Source: Oligosphaeraceae bacterium
GTDB taxonomy: Bacteria > Verrucomicrobiota > Lentisphaeria > Oligosphaerales > Oligosphaeraceae
Assembly (NCBI GenBank): GCA_012515455.1
Contig: JAAYYJ010000550.1
Location: forward strand, 1 to 16,783
DNA: 16,783 bases
Direction: 5' to 3'
Below the pieces are notes generated by a model. The model worked only from the letters and a program-made list of their open reading frames with translations, searched no databases and was not told where the DNA came from. Shown in pieces: positions 6,845 to 12,706 of this stretch (within the stretch, counting starts at the first letter, position 1; each line of letters starts with the position of its first letter). A program made the translations under genes and the position numbers.

Positions 6845-7641
6845 AGTACCCCTTTCTGCCGGAAAATGGCGATAATCTTCTCTACCGCCCGCTCGACGCC
6901 GGCCGGATCGAGCGCGGAGAGGCGCTCGCTGTGTTTCAGGTGATTGGGCCGGAAAATGCTTACTACCCGCGTCGGGGAGGCATTCAGGCCGGTGTCAGCA
7001 GGATCGATGCCCAGTTCCGCGGCATCGATGACCCGGCAGCTGGCCGCCCGCGCCCGCCGTTTCCCCGCCAGGGTGGGCAGACGGGGCACGGAGGCCTCCT
7101 TCAGGACGCAGACTACCGCCGGACCCGTGGTCTCGACCGTCTCATAGCCGTCTTCCAGCATCCGGCGGACCCTCCAGCCACCGGCGCTGCGGCTGATGGC
7201 GCTGGCGTAAGTCAGCACTGGCAGATCGAGCATGGCGGCCAGGGCGGGGCCGGTCTGGCCGGTCTCACCGTCAGTGGCGCGCTCGCCGCATAAAATCAGA
7301 TCATAAGAGCCGATTTTTGCGATTGCTGCGGCCAGGGTCCGGGCGGTGCACCAGGTATCCGAGCCGGCGAATTTGCGGTCGGAGAGCAGGTACCCCTGGT
7401 CGGCACCCAAGGCGATGGCTTCCTTCAGGACGCTGACTGCTGCCGGCGGGCCCATGCTCAGGCAATCGAGGTTGACCGTAGTGTCAGACTGCTCCCGCAG
7501 GATCAGCGCACATTCCAGGGCATGCAGGTCCAGCGGGTTGATGACGGAGTTGGCGGCTTCCCGGACTATGGTGCCAGTGCTTTCATCCATGCGGGTGGCC
7601 TGACTTTCCGGAACCTGCTTGATTAATACCAGGATATTCAT
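6841..7641 (-). CDS. etfB: Electron transfer flavoprotein beta subunit
   Basis: A 266-residue EtfB starting MNILVLIKQVPES. Family signatures in order: VLIKQVP at the N-terminus, VINPLDLHALE, LSMGPPAAVSVLKEAIALGAD, DRKFAGSDTWCTARTLAAAI, and CGERATDGETGQTGPALAAMLDLP. The segments FAGSDT and DGETGQTGP line the site that binds AMP in classical ETF and a second, bifurcating FAD in the Lct/Car/Fix type; with the adjacent EtfA motif I infer the bifurcating type. The stop overlaps the etfA start by four bases. The upstream exporter gene stops 34 bases away, and that gap contains no Shine-Dalgarno; it reads CACCTCCCC, which resembles the 16S tail itself. Whether this gene has a separate promoter or depends on transcription through the exporter cannot be settled by eye. 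Confidence 0.92.
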   Translation of the reverse strand: MNILVLIKQVPESQATRMDESTGTIVREAANSVINPLDLHALECALILREQSDTTVNLDCLSMGPPAAVSVLKEAIALGADQGYLLSDRKFAGSDTWCTARTLAAAIAKIGSYDLILCGERATDGETGQTGPALAAMLDLPVLTYASAISRSAGGWRVRRMLEDGYETVETTGPAVVCVLKEASVPRLPTLAGKRRARAASCRVIDAAELGIDPADTGLNASPTRVVSIFRPNHLKHSERLSALDPAGVERAVEKIIAIFRQKGVL

Positions 7642-7673
7642 GGGCGGAAACTTGCGGGGAGGTGAAGAGTGAC

Positions 7674-7698
7674 TCTCAGGAGTTTGATTGTCCTGAGA
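7674..7698. repeat. 8-bp inverted repeat across the exporter stop codon
   Basis: TCTCAGGA (7674-7681) and TCCTGAGA (7691-7698) are perfect reverse complements with a 9-base loop. The hairpin includes the TGA of the ABC exporter on the minus strand. No T run follows it on that strand, so it is not a normal intrinsic terminator. It could slow decay of the upstream message or lower readthrough into etfB. Confidence 0.5.
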
Positions 7699-9703
7699 AC
7701 TGCATGTCGTAGAGTTTGCGATAGGCGCCGTTGAGCGCGTACAGTTCCTGGTGGCTGCCCTGTTCCAGGATCCGTCCCTGGTCCATCACCAGAATCACAT
7801 CGGCCTTAATGATGGTGCTCAGGCGGTGGGCTATGGCCAGGACCGTCCGGTCATGCATCACGTTGTTCAAGGCCTCCTGCACCAGATGCTCGGTTACGGT
7901 GTCCAGGGAGCTGGTCGCTTCGTCCAAAATCAGGATGGGGGGATTTTTCAGGATAGTCCTGGCGATGGCCAGGCGCTGTTTCTGGCCGCCGCTGAGCTGG
8001 TTGCCGCGCTCGCCGACCTTGCGCTCGTAGCCTTCCGGGGCAGCAGTGATGAACTCGCTGGCGTTGGCCTGCTCGGCCGCGGCCTGGATTTCCTGCATTG
8101 TGGCATCGCGTTTGCCATAGCGGATATTGTCGGCAATGGAATCATTGAACAGGAAGGTGTCCTGTGAGACAATGCCGATCAGGTTGCGCAAGTCGGTGAT
8201 GGCCAGACTGCGCAGGTCACGCCCGTCCAGGTAGATACTACCCTGAGTGGGATCATAGAAGCGGGCCAGGAGGTTGGCCAGAGTCGATTTGCCGGAACCG
8301 GTCTGACCCACGATGGCAATCAGCTGCCCTTTGCCGATGCGCAGATTCAGGTCGCTGATGACCACCGGGCCAGCGGCGGCGTAGGCGAAAGAGACCTGTT
8401 CGAAGACTATCTCGTGCTGGAAGGTGCTGATCCGCACCGGCGCAAGCGGCTGAGGCAGGGTGTGGTCGCAGTCGAGAAGCTCAAAAATACGCTCGGCCGC
8501 GGCAGCGCTCCTCTGCAGACTGGCGTTGATTTTGGCCAGGTCCTTGATGGGCTTATAGGCCTGCTGGGCCGCGAAGCCAATCACCGCCAGGGTCCCGAAG
8601 GAAATCTGATAGCGGTAGCAGATCAGCACGAAGACCGAGGCCAGCGCGATGGCCGAGAGCTGCATGCTGGGGTGGATGAAGACATCCGCCAGAATCGCCT
8701 TGCGCACGGATTTGAAGTGCTTCTCATTGACAGCCCGGAAACGCTGCTGCTCGTATTTTTCCTGATTGAAGGCCTTTACCACCTGAATCCCGCTGAAGCT
8801 CTCCAGCATGCGCGAGGTCACGGTGGAAACCCGTTCCAGGACTCTTTTCTCATACCGTTTCAGGTAGTTGGAGAGCAGGTACACCGGGATGATGCAGAAG
8901 GGCAGGAACAGCAGCACCAGCAGCGCGGGAGTCTGCAGTTGCGCTTCCCGGGTTTTGGCGATAATGAACTGCCCGGCCACGCAAATGAAGATGGGCGCGG
9001 TGAACAGCTCGGGGATGGATGAAGAGATCACCCGTTCGACAGCATTGGTGTCATTGAAGCAGCGGCTTATCAGCTGACCGCAGTCATGACGGGAGAAGTA
9101 GGACAATGACTGCTGCTGCAGTTTGTCGAACAGACGCTGCCGCATGTCAGTGACGATGCGTGAGCCTACCCAGCGCAGGCAGTAGCGGTTCAGCAGCTCG
9201 CCCAGGGACTGGATGACGAAGAACAGAAACAGGATGCAGATAATCAGCACCACAATGGGCAAGGTCAGGGACTGCTCTGCCTCAATACTCACATCCAGGC
9301 CAAAGCGCTCGAACAAGCTGTTGATCCGGTGCAGAAGCCGGACGCGTTTCTGCTGTATCTTGGCAGTGTCACGTTGATTCTGGCTGACTGCAGGGCTGAT
9401 CTCAGATACGGCTTCGCCTGCCGTCTCTATAGCGACGGGCTGCCGGTTCCGGCTCAGCTTCGGCAGTTCGATAATGGCACTGGGCTGTTCTGCCGCACCG
9501 GAGGTGATGCCGCTCTCGAACGCGTTCATGCTCATGTCCATGACCCGCAATCCGGCTCCCATGGCCCCGCCGATGATGGCTCCGGCCAGAGCTCCCAGGC
9601 AGATTTTGAACCAGTATGGTCTGGCGAAGGTCTTGAGCAAGCGGCTGTAGATGGTGAACAGGCCCTGCTGCGGCTGCTGTGAATGATGATGCTTGTGGCT
9701 CAA
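7676..9703 (-). CDS. MsbA-like ABC exporter, fused membrane and ATPase domains
   Basis: A 675-residue half-transporter: an N-terminal exporter membrane domain and a C-terminal ATPase. ATPase motifs are intact: Walker A GQTGSGKS (466-473), Q-loop Q514 in IVSQDTFLF, signature LSGGQ (570-574), Walker B LILDEATSSLD (591-601) and H-loop H626. Membrane segment 1 is about residues 32-53 and segment 2 about 148-170; further segments lie near 232-250, 258-280 and 347-375. The roughly 90 residues between segments 1 and 2 form an unusually large outer loop. The start is taken as TTG at 9703, four bases after the aminotransferase stop and preceded by AAGGGG; no in-frame ATG occurs before membrane segment 1 without entering the aminotransferase gene. 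MsbA relatives flip lipid-linked sugars, lipid A or peptides; the upstream sugar aminotransferase favours a glycan or glycolipid. The substrate is inferred only. Confidence 0.9.
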   Translation of the reverse strand: MSHKHHHSQQPQQGLFTIYSRLLKTFARPYWFKICLGALAGAIIGGAMGAGLRVMDMSMNAFESGITSGAAEQPSAIIELPKLSRNRQPVAIETAGEAVSEISPAVSQNQRDTAKIQQKRVRLLHRINSLFERFGLDVSIEAEQSLTLPIVVLIICILFLFFVIQSLGELLNRYCLRWVGSRIVTDMRQRLFDKLQQQSLSYFSRHDCGQLISRCFNDTNAVERVISSSIPELFTAPIFICVAGQFIIAKTREAQLQTPALLVLLFLPFCIIPVYLLSNYLKRYEKRVLERVSTVTSRMLESFSGIQVVKAFNQEKYEQQRFRAVNEKHFKSVRKAILADVFIHPSMQLSAIALASVFVLICYRYQISFGTLAVIGFAAQQAYKPIKDLAKINASLQRSAAAAERIFELLDCDHTLPQPLAPVRISTFQHEIVFEQVSFAYAAAGPVVISDLNLRIGKGQLIAIVGQTGSGKSTLANLLARFYDPTQGSIYLDGRDLRSLAITDLRNLIGIVSQDTFLFNDSIADNIRYGKRDATMQEIQAAAEQANASEFITAAPEGYERKVGERGNQLSGGQKQRLAIARTILKNPPILILDEATSSLDTVTEHLVQEALNNVMHDRTVLAIAHRLSTIIKADVILVMDQGRILEQGSHQELYALNGAYRKLYDMQFSGQSNS

Positions 9704-9707
9704 GTTT

Positions 9708-10823
9708 TTACCCCTTGACCAGGCGCAGCAGCGTCTCGGCGACATATTTCTTCTGGATATGCGACAACTCGGGATAGATCGGCAGGGCCAGAGTCTCACT
9801 GGCCGCCGCCTCACTGGCCGGGCAGTCTCCCTCGCGGTAGCCGAGGGACTGGAAGCACTCCTGCAGATGCAACGGCACCGGGTAGTATACTGCACAGCCG
9901 ATGCCGGCGGCCTTCATGCCCTCCCAGACCTGGTCCCGACGACCACCGGTGAGTCGAATGACGAACTGGTTTACGACATGGCGGGTGCTCCAGGCCGCAA
10001 TCTCCGGGCAGATAATCCCCGGACATTGGCCCAGCAGCGCGCAGTAGTCGGCAAAATTCTTCTGCCGGCTTTCGGTCCAGCTGTCCAGGTGCTTGAGCTT
10101 GATGTCCAAGACTGCGGCCTGTAGAGCGTCGATGCGGAAATTGCTGCCGATGAGCTTGTGGTGGTATTGCGGGGCCATGCCGTGATTGCGCAGAATCTTC
10201 AGGAGCTTGTCTCGCTCTGGGTCATGACAGAGCACCATCCCGGCATCGCCGAACCCGCCCAGGTTCTTGCTGGGGAAGAAGGACAGGCAGCCGTAATGGC
10301 CGATGGCCCCGGCACGTTGCCCGCGGCATTCTGCCCCGATGGCCTGGCAGGCGTCTTCAATCACGCAGAGGCCGTATTTGTCGGCCAGGTCCATAACCGC
10401 CTGCATGTCGGCAGTCTGGCCGTACAGATGCACCGGGATGATGGCTTTGCAGCGGGGGGTGATTTTGGCCTCGATCAGCGCGGTATCGATGGTGTATGAG
10501 GCGGGATCGATATCCACAAAGACCGGCTTGGCGCCGCACCTGCAGATGGCTCCGGCGGTAGCGAAGAAGGTGTACGCGCTGGTGATTACTTCGTCACCCG
10601 GGCCGATGTTTTCCGCCAGCAACGCCAGCAGCAGCGCATCCGAGCCGGAGGACACCCCGCAGGCGAAGGGGGCAGAACAATACTGCGCTACATTCCGTTC
10701 AAATGCTTCCACTGCAGGCCCCAGAATGAACTGCTGCGAGTCGCAGAGATCAGCTATGGCAGAGAGGATCTCATCCTTCAGGCCAGCATATTGCGGCTTC
10801 AAGTCTAATAACGGTACCTGCAT
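9708..10823 (-). CDS. DegT/DnrJ/EryC1/StrS aminotransferase (WbpE-like)
   Basis: A 371-residue PLP enzyme of the sugar aminotransferase family. The start MQVPLLDLKPQYAGLKDEI is a family-typical beginning. PLP-site elements are visible: GVSSGSDALLLAL (56-68), Asp157 and Gln160 in VIEDACQAIGA, and the Schiff-base Lys186 in SFFPSKNLGGFGD. The wording SFFPSK and PVHLYGQTADM resembles WbpE-type enzymes that make 3-amino-3-deoxy-UDP-hexuronic acids, but other NDP-keto sugars are possible. The start at 10823 has GAGGA ten bases upstream. A longer frame to 10997 has no family similarity. The gene is first in a minus-strand block and its stop is four bases before the exporter start, so aminotransferase and exporter are almost certainly one transcript, most likely for an amino sugar in a surface glycan. 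Confidence 0.93.
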   Translation of the reverse strand: MQVPLLDLKPQYAGLKDEILSAIADLCDSQQFILGPAVEAFERNVAQYCSAPFACGVSSGSDALLLALLAENIGPGDEVITSAYTFFATAGAICRCGAKPVFVDIDPASYTIDTALIEAKITPRCKAIIPVHLYGQTADMQAVMDLADKYGLCVIEDACQAIGAECRGQRAGAIGHYGCLSFFPSKNLGGFGDAGMVLCHDPERDKLLKILRNHGMAPQYHHKLIGSNFRIDALQAAVLDIKLKHLDSWTESRQKNFADYCALLGQCPGIICPEIAAWSTRHVVNQFVIRLTGGRRDQVWEGMKAAGIGCAVYYPVPLHLQECFQSLGYREGDCPASEAAASETLALPIYPELSHIQKKYVAETLLRLVKG

Positions 10824-10896
10824 TATGATTCTTTCCTCGTTGACAATAAAACGGTAACGACGGCAGAGCTGCGCTCTCAAAATGGGATAAACCAAT

Positions 10897-10924
10897 AAGA
10901 TAACTTTTATTGCTGAACATGCAA
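10897..10924 (-). promoter_or_regulatory. Possible promoter for the aminotransferase-exporter operon
   Basis: On the minus strand TTGCAT (10919-10924) and TATCTT (10897-10902) are 16 bases apart, in an AT-rich stretch about 75 bases before the aminotransferase start. The match is moderate and other pairings are possible. Confidence 0.35.
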
Positions 10925-11087
10925 CTGATAAGAGGTAAAAATTGCCGCCGGCACTGTGCCTCTGGTGCGTCTCCGGATGTCTCCTCGGGCGTTGCATTCA
11001 CGTCCCCTGCATCCCATCCGCGGTCCTGTCGTGCGTCGCACTCCCGCTCCATACTGCAATCTGGGCAGCCTGAGGGGAAAAATTTCC

Positions 11088-11204
11088 TTTTGTCACAAAC
11101 TGACTTGTGTGCGGCGAATGTCAGGTTATATTATCCTCACTGACAAAAATCAGCATCAGCCGTCTGAGTCTGTTACTGTTCTCGCGGCGAATGTCTTTTG
11201 TCAC
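11088..11204 (+). repeat. Direct and inverted short repeats upstream of the hyd operon
   Basis: GCGGCGAATGTC occurs at 11111-11122 and again at 11184-11195, 73 bases apart. TTTTGTCAC occurs at 11088-11096 and 11196-11204. In addition CACAA (11094-11098) and TTGTG (11105-11109) form an inverted repeat with a 6-base spacer, and TGTCAG (11119-11124) with CTGACA (11140-11145) flank the candidate -10 box. Together they look like binding sites for one or more regulators. Confidence 0.5.
11105..11132 (+). promoter_or_regulatory. Candidate promoter of the hyd maturation operon
   Basis: TATATT (11127-11132) is a good -10; the -35 at the right distance (16 bases) is TTGTGT (11105-11110), a weak match that overlaps an inverted repeat. 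Transcription from near 11139 would give a leader of about 228 bases before the TM1266-type gene. The weak -35 with overlapping repeats would suit an activated or repressed promoter. Confidence 0.35.
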
Positions 11205-11259
11205 TTGCAAACTCCGTACTGAGACCGAAGATTTTTTCTGAGGGCGAAGGACACGCGGA

Positions 11260-11274
11260 ATGGTGTTGCTGTGA
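11260..11274 (+). promoter_or_regulatory. Possible leader mini-ORF (Met-Val-Leu-Leu) before the hyd terminator
   Basis: ATG GTG TTG CTG TGA is preceded by AAGGA at 11247-11251 with an 8-base spacer. It ends 34 bases before the terminator hairpin. A ribosome stopping at 11272-11274 would cover or release GGCTTCA (11277-11283), which can pair with TGAAGTC (11307-11313) at the foot of the terminator. Function is inferred; such a short frame can arise by chance. Confidence 0.25.
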
Positions 11275-11308
11275 CTGGCTTCAACTGGTCCGGTGGATAC
11301 ATTTTCTG

Positions 11309-11343
11309 AAGTCCCGCAGGCTCTCGCTTGCGGGACTTTTTTT
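11309..11343 (+). terminator. Strong intrinsic terminator in the leader of the hyd operon
   Basis: AAGTCCCGCAGGC (11309-11321) pairs along its whole length with GCTTGCGGGACTT (11326-11338), one G-T wobble, around a TCTC loop; a run of seven T covers 11337-11343. It ends 12 bases before the GGAGG of the TM1266-type gene, and no protein gene lies upstream on this strand to be terminated. It therefore ends either a small RNA or a leader transcript, in the second case acting as an attenuator. Confidence 0.9.
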
Positions 11344-11366
11344 GTGCCATTTCCTGGAGGTGTATG

Positions 11367-11630
11367 ATGGCCAGCAGAGTAGCCTTGATTGGCATCGTGA
11401 TTGAAAATCCTGAGGCGGTGGAAAAGCTGAACACCATTCTGCATCAGTATGGCGAGCATATCATTGGCCGCATGGGCATACCGTATCGCCAGAAGGGAAT
11501 CTTCATTATCAGCGTCGCGGTCGATGCTCCGGAAGAGGTCATCAGCGGCTTGTCGGGCAAGCTGGGGATGCTGCCCGGGGTCAGCGCCAAGACGATCTAT
11601 GCCCCCAAAAAGGATGCCGCCGGAGCATGA
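11367..11630 (+). CDS. TM1266-family iron-only hydrogenase system putative regulator
   Basis: An 87-residue protein with the small ACT/NikR-C-like fold of the TM1266 family, known from its constant association with [FeFe]-hydrogenase genes. Visible landmarks are RVALIGIVIENPEAVEKLNTILHQYGEHIIGRMGIPYRQKG followed by IFIISVAVDAPEEVISGLSGKLGMLPGVSAKTIY, matching the family's beta-alpha-beta-beta-alpha-beta order and length. Its exact role is unproven; an effector-binding regulatory subunit is the usual suggestion. Tandem ATGs lie at 11364 and 11367; GGAGG at 11356-11360 is six bases from 11367 and three from 11364, so I prefer 11367. The stop overlaps the hydE start as ATGA. It is the first gene of the maturation operon, directly after the leader terminator. 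Confidence 0.9.
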   Translation: MASRVALIGIVIENPEAVEKLNTILHQYGEHIIGRMGIPYRQKGIFIISVAVDAPEEVISGLSGKLGMLPGVSAKTIYAPKKDAAGA

Positions 11631-12160
11631 CCAGAAAATTACTGGATATATTGGCCCAGCAGGGCCGGCTGGAGCGACAGGATTTCCTGACTCTGCTGCA
11701 AGGCCGCACCCCGGCACTGCAGCAGGAGGCCGCAGTCCGTGCCAGAATCCTGCGGGAGAAGGTCTTCGGACAGGGTATTTATCTGCGCGGACTGATCGAG
11801 TTCAGCAGCTACTGCCATAATGACTGCTATTACTGCGGCTTGCGGCGCAGCAACGCCGCAGCTCAGCGCTATCGTCTCACCCCGGAGCAGGTCCTCGCCT
11901 GCTGCCGCAATGGCCATGCCTTGGGTTTTCGCACCTTCGTGCTGCAAAGCGGAGACGACTCTTATTGGACGGATCAGCGGCTGGTGCCGCTGATTCAGGC
12001 CATCAAGAGTGATTATCCCGACAGCGCAATTACCCTGTCCGTGGGAGAACGCAGTTTTGCCAGCTATCAGGCCCTGCGCCAGGCCGGAGCGGATCGCTAC
12101 CTGCTGCGGCATGAGACGGCCACCCCCAGCACTACCGGCACCTGCACCCGGCGGCAATGA
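11627..12160 (+). CDS. hydE: HydE, N-terminal part (radical SAM H-cluster maturase, frameshifted)
   Basis: HydE is a radical SAM enzyme needed to build the diiron subcluster of [FeFe] hydrogenase. This frame starts at the ATGA overlap with the regulator gene and carries the radical SAM cluster motif YCHNDCYYC, with Cys63, Cys67 and Cys70 (CX3CX2C), then LSVGERSF and ADRYLLRHETATP. After residue 167 (codon 12125-12127) the frame leaves the family pattern and stops at 12158-12160. The correct continuation lies one base back: reading on from 12127 gives QHYRHLHPAAMSW, which is what HydE should have next. The break is at five C (12123-12127); a sixth C would restore one frame of 358 residues, near the about 350 of Thermotoga HydE. 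It could be a sequencing error in a homopolymer, a real mutation, or -1 slippage. Confidence 0.9.
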   Translation: MTRKLLDILAQQGRLERQDFLTLLQGRTPALQQEAAVRARILREKVFGQGIYLRGLIEFSSYCHNDCYYCGLRRSNAAAQRYRLTPEQVLACCRNGHALGFRTFVLQSGDDSYWTDQRLVPLIQAIKSDYPDSAITLSVGERSFASYQALRQAGADRYLLRHETATPSTTGTCTRRQ

Positions 12161-12702
12161 GCTGGCAGCGCCGCCAGCAGTGCCTGCGTGACCTGCGTAG
12201 CCTCGGTTATCAAGTCGGGGCCGGATTTATGGTCGGATCGCCGGGGCAGACCCTGGAGCACCTGGCCGAGGATTTGTTCTTCCTGAGTACTTTCCGACCC
12301 GAGATGGTCGGCATCGGCCCGTTTATGCCCCAGCACGACACGCCTTTCGCCGGCGAACCGGCCGGCAGCGTGGAGCTGACCCTGTTCCTGCTCTCGCTGC
12401 TGCGCCTGATGCTGCCTAATGGACTGTTGCCGGCTACCACCGCGCTGGGCAGCCTGCATCCGCGCGGACGGGAACTGGGCATCTGCGCCGGCGCCAACGT
12501 GGTCATGCCCAATCTCTCGCCCGAGGACGCCCGGCAGAAGTACCAGATTTATGACCACAAGCTCAGTCTCGGCGCCGAGTCGGCCGAGGGACTGGCCGAC
12601 CTGCAGCGCCGACTGCAGGAAATAAATTGCTGTATCGCCAGCGGCCGCGGAGATTTCACCCCCGTCGCACCAGCTGTTCTCCCACCCCCAACCTTAGGAT
12701 AA
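12127..12702 (+). CDS. hydE: HydE, C-terminal part (after the frameshift)
   Basis: This frame continues HydE from the C run. It contains the TIM-barrel second half: QCLRDLRSLGYQVGAGFMVGSPGQT, LFFLSTFRPEMVGIGPFMPQHDTPF, LPATTALGSLHPRGRELGICAGANVVMPNLSP and a closing YQIYDHKLSL. An internal ATG at 12157 would be called as a start by gene finders, but it has no Shine-Dalgarno and the codons before it (HYRHLHPAA) belong to the protein. The C-terminus has only adjacent Cys-Cys (EINCCIASG), so the optional second cluster site of some HydE proteins (CX7CX2C) is not seen. The stop is four bases before hydG. On its own this half lacks the cluster and could not work. Confidence 0.9.
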   Translation, partial: QHYRHLHPAAMSWQRRQQCLRDLRSLGYQVGAGFMVGSPGQTLEHLAEDLFFLSTFRPEMVGIGPFMPQHDTPFAGEPAGSVELTLFLLSLLRLMLPNGLLPATTALGSLHPRGRELGICAGANVVMPNLSPEDARQKYQIYDHKLSLGAESAEGLADLQRRLQEINCCIASGRGDFTPVAPAVLPPPTLG

Positions 12703-12706
12703 AGAC

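Larger units (their letters stand above)
10824..11366. other. Divergent intergenic region between the aminotransferase and the hyd operon
   Basis: About 540 bases with no convincing protein gene on either strand. The left part (10824-10930) is AT-rich and holds a weak candidate promoter for the aminotransferase. The middle (about 10930-11080) is GC-rich with short palindromes such as GTGCG-T-CGCAC near 11030-11040 and GGAAA-AA-TTTCC at 11076-11087. The right part (11088-11343) contains direct repeats, a candidate promoter, a mini-ORF and a strong intrinsic terminator, described separately. Short open frames here have no family similarity and no good ribosome sites apart from the mini-ORF. Confidence 0.6.

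Noticed and set aside
7642..7675. A dedicated promoter for etfB in the gap after the exporter
   Set aside because: Only 34 bases, with no -10-like sequence; if a promoter exists it must lie inside the exporter gene, where I could not identify one with confidence.
9811..10026. Small minus-strand frame inside the aminotransferase gene
   Set aside because: It lies in another frame of a convincing gene and has no ribosome site or recognisable sequence.
10956..11222. 88-residue plus-strand frame in the intergenic region before the hyd operon
   Set aside because: No ribosome site, Arg/Pro/Ser-rich, and it runs through the repeats and candidate promoter; more likely non-coding.
11139..11343. A known riboswitch class (cyclic-di-GMP, TPP, glycine, cobalamin) in the hyd leader
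   Set aside because: I looked for the usual conserved core words of these classes and did not see them; only the terminator and a weak alternative pairing are supported.
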